Assembly: GCF_002567005.1 (NCBI RefSeq)
Contig: NZ_NUZU01000010.1
Location: 154,133-218,132 of the forward strand
Reading direction: 5' to 3'
DNA: 64,000 nucleotides
Source of the DNA: Bacillus sp. AFS073361
Lineage (GTDB): Bacteria; Bacillota; Bacilli; Bacillales; Cytobacillaceae
The position numbers and the translations under genes are program-made. Under the pieces are notes generated by a model. It saw only the letters and a program-made list of their open reading frames with translations, had not been told where the DNA came from and ran no database searches. Below, piece by piece: positions 25,632-33,615 of this stretch (its first letter is position 1; every line of letters begins with the position of its first letter).

Positions 25632-27014
25632 TCACGAGTCCTCCTTTATAAAAGTCGTATCGAATGCAAGCAGTGTACAAAATTGAATAAGTGCTTTCGC
25701 AGATGGTCTAATTTTTCCTAATCCATCTTCAAAGTTTTTCGAGGGTTTAGAGTTTACCTCAATAATCCACGGCTTTCCGTTTTGGTCTATGCCAATATCG
25801 ATGCCAAGTTCACCTGTTATTCCTGTTTGTGAGTTACTAATAGTCGACGCTGTTTCCACTGCTAATTCTTTCATATGTGTAAGCACCTCTAAAGCGTTCT
25901 TGGGCCCAAGACAAGTTCGCAGAACATCTAACGGTCTAAGCATCTTTCCACCCCTGGCAATATTTGAAACGAACTCATCTTTTGCAGCTATCCTTGCCAC
26001 AATTGAGGTAACTTGCCAATGGTTGTTCAGATTTTTGTGACATAGTACCCGAAAGTCCATGGAACATGAGTCATACGCCAATAATTCAATACCTTGTTGA
26101 ATAATATAAAAACGATTATGGAGAATAGGCTTGATTAGGTTGTGTATTTCGTCTAAGGAGTATTGATGGCTAGAGTTGTCGTTAAGTGTTGCAATCGAGG
26201 TTTGTAAAGTGCAGCGGTTATTATCTTCTTTTTTTAACTTGATAATATTTCTTCCTTGGCTGCCATGAACCGGCTTTATAAAAACTGTTTCACATTCGTC
26301 GGTAAGTTCATACAGATGCTCTTTTGTGTAAATTTTTGTTTTAGGTAAGAAGTGCAGGAGGTATTTTTCTTGAAATATTTGATTATATACTTCCCATTTT
26401 GATAGGAAACGTTCATTAAACAAAGGAATCATCATGGTTTCAAGTCTTTTACGAAATTGTTTAAATGGGACAGATTGTTCAATTTTACGGGAATGGATAC
26501 GATTGTAAATCACATCCGGTATTGGATGCTCAAACGATCTCCATTTTCCATTGATAAGATAATAACCTTGATTTAAAAATTCCTCATATGAAAAAACATA
26601 AAAAAAGCCGCCTATTTCAGTAATTCCATGATGTAGTTCCTCGCAAAAAGCATGAATAGTACGAAAATGTGGTTCTTCTTGTTTAGTGGAGGGGAAATCT
26701 GTTACTAGTCCAATCACAGGTCCGAGTTCGAGTGTTAGAAGTTCATCCCGATAGATGGCTTGAAATTTATAACTCTGGGTGGGCAGGCAAAAATTCTTGA
26801 GAATATTTTCAGGAATAAGGATCAAATTTTTAGGGTCCAGGTCTACTGGTTGGATTGCTGTTTGGATCGACTTTTTCCCTAACTTAATATTTAATTGAAG
26901 TTTCTTATTTAATCCCAAACTAGTAAACAAGTGGGTGGATATTTTTACTATGCTGTCATTCTTATTTTTAGGTGTTCTTGCTTTTATGGTAACCTGAGTT
27001 AATGGAAAAGGCAT
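25632..27014 (-). CDS. YheD-type ATP-grasp protein (first gene of array)
   Basis: 460 aa. The start at ATG 27014 is preferred because GGGGA is 6 nt upstream; the ATG at 27020 is too close to it. An N-terminal domain like that of YheD precedes LGPVIGLVTDF. The core is VIYNRIHSRKIE, VFIKPVHGSQGRNIIKL, MDFRVLCHK, GELGIDIGIDQNGKPW and IEVNSKPSKNF. It is the promoter-proximal gene of a four-gene D-C-D-C operon. A sigma-K-like promoter sits upstream at 27079-27106. Confidence 0.88.
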   Translation of the reverse strand: MPFPLTQVTIKARTPKNKNDSIVKISTHLFTSLGLNKKLQLNIKLGKKSIQTAIQPVDLDPKNLILIPENILKNFCLPTQSYKFQAIYRDELLTLELGPVIGLVTDFPSTKQEEPHFRTIHAFCEELHHGITEIGGFFYVFSYEEFLNQGYYLINGKWRSFEHPIPDVIYNRIHSRKIEQSVPFKQFRKRLETMMIPLFNERFLSKWEVYNQIFQEKYLLHFLPKTKIYTKEHLYELTDECETVFIKPVHGSQGRNIIKLKKEDNNRCTLQTSIATLNDNSSHQYSLDEIHNLIKPILHNRFYIIQQGIELLAYDSCSMDFRVLCHKNLNNHWQVTSIVARIAAKDEFVSNIARGGKMLRPLDVLRTCLGPKNALEVLTHMKELAVETASTISNSQTGITGELGIDIGIDQNGKPWIIEVNSKPSKNFEDGLGKIRPSAKALIQFCTLLAFDTTFIKEDS

Positions 27015-27078
27015 AGACATTCCCCGATTTCTATCTATATTGGAACCATTTTTTCCTTATGGGCATTAGTTGATATAG

Positions 27079-27106
27079 TAATGTATGTAACACTATTCGA
27101 GATGGT
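27079..27106 (-). promoter_or_regulatory. candidate sigma-K promoter of the yheDCDC operon
   Basis: On the minus strand AC is followed after 17 nt by CATACATTA, matching AC-N16/17-CATANNNTA. It lies 65 nt before the first YheD start. This fits late mother-cell expression of coat proteins, but the motif is short. Confidence 0.4.
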
Positions 27107-27190
27107 GATTTTAACATTCTCGCATTTTGGTGAATAGTTTGTTATAGTTGATTCGGATTGAAAAGCGTGAATAAAAAGGAGTGGATACCA

Positions 27191-27538
27191 ATGGCAGTTA
27201 ATCTATATGATTCCGCCTATGCGTTAGAAACAGCTATTCGTCAAAGTGATGAATACACACAACTACAGCAAGCTTATAAAGAAGTGAACGCAGACCCAGC
27301 TGCAAAACAAATGTTTGATCAGTTTCGCAAAATCCAATTAGACTTGCAACAGAAACAGATGATGGGGCAGAATATCTCTGAACAAGAAATTGCGCAAGCA
27401 CAATCAACTGTAGGACTAGTACAGCAAAATGAAAAAATTGCTAGGTTAATGCAAGCAGAACAACGGATGAGCATGGTTATTGGCGAGTTAAACAAAGTAA
27501 TTATGAAGCCTCTTGAAGACCTATACGGAAAAATGTAA
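27191..27538 (+). CDS. yheA: YlbF/YmcA-family protein YheA
   Basis: 115 aa, an all-helical YlbF-family protein (KEVNADPAAKQMFDQFRKIQ, AEQRMSMVIGELNKVIMKPL). Related members YlbF and YmcA act with RNase Y in mRNA processing and development. YheA itself has no assigned role. The ATG at 27191 follows GGAGTG, and the longer frame from 27158 has no better start. Divergent from the yheDCDC operon. Confidence 0.88.
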   Translation: MAVNLYDSAYALETAIRQSDEYTQLQQAYKEVNADPAAKQMFDQFRKIQLDLQQKQMMGQNISEQEIAQAQSTVGLVQQNEKIARLMQAEQRMSMVIGELNKVIMKPLEDLYGKM

Positions 27539-27549
27539 ATTGAAATACG

Positions 27550-27583
27550 AGCCTACGGTATTAACCGAAGGCTTTTTCTTTTT
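27550..27583 (+). terminator. yheA terminator
   Basis: AGCCT/AGGCT and CGGT/ACCG stems, then TTTTTCTTTTTT. Confidence 0.8.
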
Positions 27584-27660
27584 TAGCTCTGTTCTACAAA
27601 TGCCTAAAAAATCATAAAAGTGTTATAAAGGCTATTTCACCAAGAACAGGGGGCAACGGA

Positions 27661-28530
27661 ATGATTTATCGCTTGCTTGCTTTAAATATTGATGGCACAC
27701 TTCTTCAAACAAACGGAAAAATCCATAAATCCACAAAAGAGGCTATTGAATATGTTCAGCAAAAGGGTATTTATGTCACGCTTGTCACATCGCGGAGCTT
27801 TCCTTCCACAAGAAAAGTAGCCAAAGCATTAAAAATAAAATCACCTCTCATTACCCATCAAGGTGCATTTATTGCAAGTTCTGAGGACAAACCAATCTAT
27901 GTGAAAAGGATTGGTGAACAAATTACCTATGATACAGTCAGCTTTTTAGAGGCGCTGCCGTGTCAAATTCGTCTTGTCCACGAACAATTTTCATTAGCGA
28001 ATAAATTAAAATTGAATAATAATTTGTTGGCAAAAACTGTTTTTACCTCAGGGGATCCTGTTTTTTATTCGCAGCAATTCGTGTCGTCACTAACAGAGTA
28101 TCTACATGACCAGCCAGTGAGCCCTCCGAAGATAGAAGTTTATTTTGAAGAAGAAAGTGACCTTCAGGATGCGAAAAAAGCACTTCAAAAAATGTATACT
28201 GAGATTGAATTAATTCAACTAGATGCTTTACGTTTGGATATTGTCCCAACCGGTGTTTCAAAATTATCGGGTTTATCATACCTTGCAAGCCAATTAGGGA
28301 TTCAAAGAAAAGAAATCGTCTATATTGGAGATGGGATTGATGATATTCCATTGCTTGAAGCTGCAGGCCTTGGTGTATCGATGTGGAATGCCGATTTTGA
28401 AGTGAAGAAAGCATCAGATTGGGTGACACGGTCACAGAACGAACAAGGTGTTGCCTATATGGTAAAAGAACACTTTAGAAAACAACAGCCAATTGAGTTT
28501 TTAAGAAGGATGAATATTATTAAAAAATAG
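27661..28530 (+). CDS. yhaX: HAD-superfamily (Cof-type) protein YhaX
   Basis: 289 aa. Motif I reads LALNIDGTLL, so the usual nucleophile Asp of DxDGT is Asn (residue 9), while the second Asp (11) is kept. Motif II (TLVTSR), the C2 cap and motif III/IV (KLSGL, GDGIDDIPLLEAA) are intact. It would be a Cof-like sugar-phosphatase by fold, but the changed nucleophile suggests loss of phosphatase chemistry. Start ATG has an AGGGGG RBS. YhaX is associated with sporulation in B. subtilis. Confidence 0.88.
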   Translation: MIYRLLALNIDGTLLQTNGKIHKSTKEAIEYVQQKGIYVTLVTSRSFPSTRKVAKALKIKSPLITHQGAFIASSEDKPIYVKRIGEQITYDTVSFLEALPCQIRLVHEQFSLANKLKLNNNLLAKTVFTSGDPVFYSQQFVSSLTEYLHDQPVSPPKIEVYFEEESDLQDAKKALQKMYTEIELIQLDALRLDIVPTGVSKLSGLSYLASQLGIQRKEIVYIGDGIDDIPLLEAAGLGVSMWNADFEVKKASDWVTRSQNEQGVAYMVKEHFRKQQPIEFLRRMNIIKK

Positions 28531-28533
28531 CCC

Positions 28534-28577
28534 AAAAAAGATATCAACGGTGAATGGCCGTTGATGTCTTTTTTTGA
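28534..28577 (+). terminator. yhaX terminator
   Basis: AAAAAAGATATCAACGG pairs with CCGTTGATGTCTTTTTT, loop of 7 nt, T run. Confidence 0.92.
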
Positions 28578-28631
28578 ATTAATGGGATAGAAAATTCACT
28601 ATTTTTAAAAAACTTACCTATATTTATGTCC

Positions 28632-28656
28632 TCAATTCCATTTATAATGGAATTGA
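28632..28656 (+). promoter_or_regulatory. palindromic operator at the yhaR promoter
   Basis: TCAATTCCATT and AATGGAATTGA are perfect 11-bp arms around TAT. The centre forms a TATAAT -10 box 26 nt upstream of the yhaR RBS region. It does not match the FadR consensus; the regulator is unknown. Confidence 0.55.
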
Positions 28657-28680
28657 TTGAATTGGAGGGAGGGTTTTCTC

Positions 28681-29472
28681 GTGTCGTTAAACTTTATAAC
28701 AAATAAGGTGAATGTAAAAGTTACAGGGCGTGTGGCGACAATAGAAATGAACAGACCTGAGTCATTAAATGCCATGGATACAGAAATGATTAGGGGGTTA
28801 GTATGTAAACTGAAGGAAATTAGCGAGTCGGATGAAATTGATATTGTCGTTCTAACGGGAAAAGGAAGAGGCTTTTCAGCAGGGGGCGATATTAAAACCA
28901 TGTTTTCAAACTCGAGCGAAAGTGATTTCTATCCTGTAATGGACAGTATTAGTGAACTAATTGTTACTCTTTATAGCATGCCTAAACTTACTATAAGTGC
29001 TGTTACAGGTCCAGCTGCCGGCTTGGGGTTTAGCCTTGCGCTAGCAACTGACCATATTATTTCTGATAAAAATAGTAAGCTAGCAATGAATTTTATCGGG
29101 ATTGGTCTGATTCCAGATGGCGGTGCTCATTTCTTCTTAGAGAAAAAGTTAGGAGAGACGAAAGCGAAACAACTAATCTGGGACGGGAAAATGATGGATG
29201 CTGATGAAGCGTTAAAGTTAGGATTAATTGAAGAAGTAGCGGCAGTCAATCTTCAGGAGACATTAGATGCTAGAATTTCAGATTGGTTACGGAGACCCGT
29301 TCAGGCGATGATTAAAACGAAAAAGATTTTAGCTGATATGAATCGTCCTTACTTATTAAAAATCTTAGAATTAGAAAAACATTCACAGCAAAAAATGCGA
29401 GAAACCATTGATCACCAAGAAGGAATAAGGGCATTTATCGAAAAAAGACCACCCAGATTTATTGGTAAATAA
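28681..29472 (+). CDS. yhaR: enoyl-CoA hydratase/isomerase family protein YhaR
   Basis: 263 aa crotonase fold. The CoA-binding and oxyanion region is FSAGGDIKTMF and SAVTGPAAGLGFSLALATD. The catalytic loop reads IGIGLIPDGGAHFFL, where the hydratase Glu pair is not obvious, so isomerase or other crotonase chemistry is possible. The GTG at 28681 has GGAGGGAGGG upstream. Monocistronic with its own palindromic operator and terminator. Confidence 0.85.
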   Translation: MSLNFITNKVNVKVTGRVATIEMNRPESLNAMDTEMIRGLVCKLKEISESDEIDIVVLTGKGRGFSAGGDIKTMFSNSSESDFYPVMDSISELIVTLYSMPKLTISAVTGPAAGLGFSLALATDHIISDKNSKLAMNFIGIGLIPDGGAHFFLEKKLGETKAKQLIWDGKMMDADEALKLGLIEEVAAVNLQETLDARISDWLRRPVQAMIKTKKILADMNRPYLLKILELEKHSQQKMRETIDHQEGIRAFIEKRPPRFIGK

Positions 29473-29473
29473 A

Positions 29474-29506
29474 CAAAGAAGCCCGCGGCTTCTTTGCTTT
29501 TTTTTG
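29474..29506 (+). terminator. yhaR terminator
   Basis: CAAAGAAGCC-CGC-GGCTTCTTTG, followed by C and eight T residues. Confidence 0.95.
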
Positions 29507-29538
29507 ATATCCTTTTCCTATTTATAGCGCCTTCATTA

Positions 29539-29724
29539 TTAAGAATGAAAGAGTAATAGCTTACCGCTTGGTGAGGAGCATCGATGTGTACGTTCTAATA
29601 AGTTTTTCTCTGCTAACAATTTTTGGCCTAATTCTTTTGCCGCATCATCATGTTCAGCCTGGAAGGATTCATCTAAAATTTTTTCCCCATTGCTTTCAAA
29701 AGATGTTAATTTATACGTTTTCAT
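29539..29724 (-). CDS. yhzD: YhzD-family small protein
   Basis: 61 aa: MKTYKLTSFESNGEKILDES.. and THRCSSPSGKLLLFH match the YhzD family (about 61 aa), a small conserved Bacillus protein of unknown role. The RBS is AAGGGGTTG, 6-8 nt before the ATG at 29724. It lies convergent with yhaR and divergent from yhaQ. Confidence 0.82.
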   Translation of the reverse strand: MKTYKLTSFESNGEKILDESFQAEHDDAAKELGQKLLAEKNLLERTHRCSSPSGKLLLFHS

Positions 29725-29852
29725 ATCAACAACCCCTTAAAAGAATCATGTTATTTATTTATTTATTTTCACATAATTACTAAAATTGCGCAAAAATTAA
29801 ATGAAACCAAAATTTGTTAAATTCGTATGAAAGAGGGAGAGGAGTGTGTGAA

Positions 29853-30752
29853 ATGGTTCTGAAACTTGAACATGTCAGGAAACGATTCGGGAATTTTACA
29901 GCTGTGAATGACTTGTCTTTAGTGATTCCTGAAAAAGAAATGTTTGGCTTTTTAGGGGCTAATGGTGCAGGGAAAACAACGACCTTCCGAATGATTTTAG
30001 GGTTACTGGACACTAGCGGTGGTAAGATTACTTGGGACGGGAAACCGATTGACTATTCCACCAGTCATTTGGTTGGCTATCTTCCTGAAGAAAGAGGTTT
30101 GTATCCTAAATTAAAGGTTCGTGACCAAATCGTTTATTTAGCCAGATTAAGAGGAATGCAAAAATCTCAGGCACTTTCGGAATTAAAATCATGGCTTGAT
30201 CGATTCAAAATTCCTGAATATGAAAATAAAAAAGTTGAGGAGCTTTCCAAAGGTAATCAACAGAAAATACAATTCATTGCTGCCGTCGTCCATAAACCTA
30301 AATTACTAATTTTGGATGAGCCATTTAGCGGTCTTGACCCAGTAAATGTGGAAATGCTAAAGGAGGCTGTGCTATCTCTGAAAGAGGATGGGGCGACTAT
30401 CGTTTTCTCAAGCCATAGAATGGAACATGTCGAGGAAATGTGTGAACATCTTTGTATCTTGCACAAAGGAAGCCCAGTCGTCCATGGTTCATTAAAAGAA
30501 ATCAAGCGTTCCTTTGGGAAAAAGAACCTTGTTATCCATGCCGATTTTCCATTAGATTTCTTGAAAAATTATCCTGGAGTCGTAAGGTCAAAACCAACTA
30601 TGGAAGGAATTCACCTGCAAATTGAAGGAGAGTACATAGCTGAAAAAATACTTAAGGAAATTGTCAGCCAAGGGTTTATCCGGAAGTTTGCCCTGGAAGA
30701 ACCATCATTAAATGATATTTTTATAGAAAAAGTAGGTGATTCATATGAATAG
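29853..30752 (+). CDS. yhaQ: ABC transporter ATP-binding protein YhaQ
   Basis: 299 aa, NatA-like. Walker A GANGAGKTTTF, signature ELSKGNQQKIQF, Walker B LLILDEPFSGLDP and switch SSHRMEHVEEMC are visible. The C-terminal about 90 residues are the accessory domain of NatA-type ATPases. The ATG at 29853 follows AGGAG. It overlaps yhaP by 8 nt, forming a two-gene exporter. B. subtilis YhaQP are Na+-efflux-like ABC proteins, but the substrate is not proven. Confidence 0.9.
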   Translation: MVLKLEHVRKRFGNFTAVNDLSLVIPEKEMFGFLGANGAGKTTTFRMILGLLDTSGGKITWDGKPIDYSTSHLVGYLPEERGLYPKLKVRDQIVYLARLRGMQKSQALSELKSWLDRFKIPEYENKKVEELSKGNQQKIQFIAAVVHKPKLLILDEPFSGLDPVNVEMLKEAVLSLKEDGATIVFSSHRMEHVEEMCEHLCILHKGSPVVHGSLKEIKRSFGKKNLVIHADFPLDFLKNYPGVVRSKPTMEGIHLQIEGEYIAEKILKEIVSQGFIRKFALEEPSLNDIFIEKVGDSYE

Positions 30753-31998
30753 TTTTTGGATTATTTTGTTCCACACCTATATTAATAAATTAAAAACAAA
30801 ATCCTTCATCATCACAACCCTTTTAACAATCGTTATTGTCTTGGTCTTAACCAACCTAACTAATATCATTGCTATCTTCGATAAAAATGATGGGAAAGAA
30901 AATGTGGCTGTGCTTGATGAAACAGGTCAACTTTTTGATCCATTCAATAAACAAGTTAGGGCAATTAATAAAGATATTAACTTGACAATTTTCCAGGGCA
31001 GTGAAGCAGAGGCAGAAAAAGCAGTTGAAAAAGGAACTTACCAAGGAATTGTTCTTCTTGGTTTAAATGATGAAAGACTTCCGATAGCTACTTATAAGGC
31101 CAAGAGTATTGCTGATTCATCCCTGTTTACTGATCTTCAAACGAGTCTTCAGCAAGTAAAAACCATGCTGGCGGCTTCACAAATTCAATTGACTCCTGTT
31201 CAGCTCGAAAAGCTCTATGAACCAGTGTCTTTTAAGAAAATTGCTCTTGAGAAGAATGCAAAAACGGAAGAGGAACTGAATCAGGCACGCGGTCTGGTTT
31301 ATGTCTTGCTCTTTATCATCTATTTTTCAGTAATAATGTACGCTAATATGATTGCGATGGAAGTAGCAACAGAAAAGTCGTCTAGAGTGATGGAAATTTT
31401 AATTTCAAGTGTTTCTCCAATTAAACAGATGTTTGCAAAAATAATTGGAATCGGTTTATTAAGTCTGACACAGCTCGCTGTATTTCTGTCCGTAGGTTAT
31501 TTCTCTCTAAAACAAAATATGGAATCCTTAAAAGAAGGATTTTTCGGTGTTTATGGTTTTGATAATATCCCTTTGGGAACGATTATTTATTCGGTTGTTT
31601 TCTTTATTCTAGGCTATTTTCTTTATGCCACACTTGCCGCATTTCTCGGCTCTCTTGTCAGCAGAATTGAAGATGTTCAACAAATGATTACACCAATGAC
31701 TATGCTTGTTGTCGCTGGGTTTATGATTGCTATGTTTGGCTTAGGAAAGCCGGATGCTCCGTTCATAACGGTGACCTCTTTCATCCCGTTCTTTACACCA
31801 ATGATTATGTTTCTGCGGGTAGGAATGTTGACCATTCCAGTCTGGGAAGCAATTGCAGGAATTGCTATCTTAGTCGCAACGATTGTTTTCTTAGCTATAT
31901 TTGGCGCTCGAGTATATCGGGGTGGTGTTTTAATGTATGGACAATCCAATTCCTTTAAAGATATAAAAAAAGCATTACAGCTGACAAAGAACGAATAA
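30745..31998 (+). CDS. yhaP: ABC transporter permease YhaP (NatB-like)
   Basis: 417 aa. One N-terminal helix, an extracytoplasmic domain of about 130 residues, then a block of five or six helices from about residue 180 (VYVLLFIIYFSVIMYANMI, AMEVATEKSSRVMEILISS). This is the ABC2_membrane_3 / NatB layout. The ATG at 30745 has AGGTGAT 5 nt upstream. It is translationally coupled to yhaQ and ends at the terminator 32012-32052. Confidence 0.9.
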   Translation: MNSFWIILFHTYINKLKTKSFIITTLLTIVIVLVLTNLTNIIAIFDKNDGKENVAVLDETGQLFDPFNKQVRAINKDINLTIFQGSEAEAEKAVEKGTYQGIVLLGLNDERLPIATYKAKSIADSSLFTDLQTSLQQVKTMLAASQIQLTPVQLEKLYEPVSFKKIALEKNAKTEEELNQARGLVYVLLFIIYFSVIMYANMIAMEVATEKSSRVMEILISSVSPIKQMFAKIIGIGLLSLTQLAVFLSVGYFSLKQNMESLKEGFFGVYGFDNIPLGTIIYSVVFFILGYFLYATLAAFLGSLVSRIEDVQQMITPMTMLVVAGFMIAMFGLGKPDAPFITVTSFIPFFTPMIMFLRVGMLTIPVWEAIAGIAILVATIVFLAIFGARVYRGGVLMYGQSNSFKDIKKALQLTKNE

Positions 31999-32011
31999 GG
32001 CAGGAAAAGAC

Positions 32012-32052
32012 GGTGTCCCAAAAGTATAACTTTTAGGGGCACCCCTTTTTTT
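32012..32052 (+). terminator. yhaQP terminator
   Basis: GGTGTCCC pairs with GGGGCACC (one wobble), an inner AAAAGT/ACTTTT stem extends it, and a run of seven T residues follows. Confidence 0.9.
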
Positions 32053-32083
32053 ATCGTTTTTATATTTGTCTGTTGATTTGCCC

Positions 32084-32217
32084 CCTGTTGATTGGAGTGG
32101 AGGGCACCGACTCCTGCGGGATAGAGAGGTCACGGGAGACCCCGCAGGCGCCAAAGCGCCGAGGAGGCTCCAGGACCTCCCCGCGGAAAGCGAGTGCCCG
32201 GAGCGGAAATCAACAGG
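32084..32217. repeat. GC-rich interspersed repeat, 134 bp
   Basis: The element is bounded by 10-bp inverted ends CCTGTTGATT and AATCAACAGG, with internal complementary blocks (CTCCTGCGGG, CCCCGCAGGCG). It is clearly GC-rich against an AT-rich genome. The same start (GTTGATTGGAG.GGA.GG) recurs at 63962. Similar elements are scattered between genes in many Bacillaceae. With the terminator it fills the 378-bp gap between yhaP and yhaO. Confidence 0.8.
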
Positions 32218-32314
32218 TCCATTAGCAGAAACAATCAATTAACTATACCCCCTCCTCGACAATCTTAGTATTTACCAAGCGGTAAATGCTTTTTTTTTCA
32301 ATAAATAACTGACA

Positions 32315-32328
32315 AGAACGTGCATTCG
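32315..32328 (+). promoter_or_regulatory. LexA (DinR)-like box upstream of yhaONM
   Basis: AGAACGTGCATTCG matches CGAAC-N4-GTTCG at 8 of 10 defined positions. The yhaONM operon belongs to the SOS regulon in B. subtilis, which supports the assignment. Confidence 0.5.
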
Positions 32329-32376
32329 TATTTCTGCGGTGCTACAATGAAGAAAAGAAGTGGAAAGGAATGTCTT

Positions 32377-33597
32377 ATGAAAAGAATATCATTCATTCAT
32401 GCAGCGGACCTGCACTTGGACAGCCCGATGGTCGGATTAAAGTACTTGCCACAAGACATCTTTACCCGAGTTAAAGAGAGCACCTTTGCGGCTTTAAAAA
32501 AGGTTACGGAGGCTGCAATTCTTCATCAGGTCGACTTTGTGATTCTAGCAGGCGATTTATTCGACGGTGAAGATCGCAGCCTGCGGGCACAGTCTCGGTT
32601 TCGGACAGAGATGCTTAAGTTGGCAGAAAACGGGATTCAAGTTTATGTCATCCACGGCAATCACGACCATTTAAATGGATCATGGGTACATCTTAATATG
32701 CCCGCAAATGTTCATGTGTTTAATAGTGAGGTTGAATCAAAAGTTTTACAGACAAAGAATGGTGCGATCGTCCATCTGTATGGTTTCAGTTATCCAACAA
32801 GGCATGTCTATGATAGAAAAATAGATGATTATCGGAAGAAAGATGGCGCCGATTTTCATATTGGGATACTTCATGGAAATGAAAGCGGAGGGGCTGAACA
32901 TGATAACTATGCGCCTTTCTCAGTTAGTGATTTACATAAGAAAGAATTTGATTACTGGGCTTTAGGTCATATTCATAAACGTGCTGTCCTATCAGAATCT
33001 CCGCCGATTATTTATCCAGGTAATATTCAAGGCAGGAATAAGAAAGAAACAGGTATGAAAGGTATTTATCTTGTAACATTGACTGATCTTGATAAGAAGA
33101 TAAATTTTATAGAAACGGCCGATATTATTTGGGAAGAAACAGTAGTAGATGCTTCTGCAGCTGAAAACTTCCTTGATGTATTACAATTATGCCAAACAAC
33201 CATCAATAGTTTTCGGAGGGAACAAAAAGGAACGTTATTATCACTTTCCTTGAAAAATATTGTACTAGCAGATGAGCGTGAACAAAGAAGCTTGAATGGT
33301 GAGCTGTTAGAACTCCTATTAGAGAATGAAAAAGAAGAGGACTCCTTTGTATGGATTGTTGACTTAACTGTTATAGAAGGGCAGCAAATAGATAAGGAAC
33401 AGTTGAAAAGAGACGCAAACTTTTATGCTGAACTGTTTGAAACAATTGAAAACTACGCGGATATAGATCAAGCCTTAGCACCCTTATTGGAGCATCAATT
33501 AGGGAGAAAGTATATCAGTCAGTTATCAACTGCCGATCAAAAAGAGCTAATCAATAAAGCAGAGAAATTGCTGCTCGAGTTACTCTATCAATCATAG
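32377..33597 (+). CDS. yhaO: SbcD-like DNA exonuclease / metallophosphoesterase YhaO
   Basis: 406 aa (B. subtilis 408). Calcineurin-type phosphoesterase with all metal motifs: AADLHLDSP, LAGDLFDG, HGNHDHLNG, ILHGNESGG and GHIHKR. It probably acts with YhaN as a Mre11/Rad50-like complex in DNA repair. The ATG at 32377 follows AAAGGA, while upstream in-frame ATGs lack an RBS. First gene of yhaONM; 18 nt separate it from yhaN. Confidence 0.93.
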   Translation: MKRISFIHAADLHLDSPMVGLKYLPQDIFTRVKESTFAALKKVTEAAILHQVDFVILAGDLFDGEDRSLRAQSRFRTEMLKLAENGIQVYVIHGNHDHLNGSWVHLNMPANVHVFNSEVESKVLQTKNGAIVHLYGFSYPTRHVYDRKIDDYRKKDGADFHIGILHGNESGGAEHDNYAPFSVSDLHKKEFDYWALGHIHKRAVLSESPPIIYPGNIQGRNKKETGMKGIYLVTLTDLDKKINFIETADIIWEETVVDASAAENFLDVLQLCQTTINSFRREQKGTLLSLSLKNIVLADEREQRSLNGELLELLLENEKEEDSFVWIVDLTVIEGQQIDKEQLKRDANFYAELFETIENYADIDQALAPLLEHQLGRKYISQLSTADQKELINKAEKLLLELLYQS

Positions 33598-33615
33598 AGA
33601 AAGGAATGAGGATAG

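Noticed and set aside
32084..32217. Coding gene within the GC-rich repeat (ORF 31975-32238)
   Set aside because: The reading frame crosses the yhaP end, its terminator and the repeat; it has no RBS or domain.
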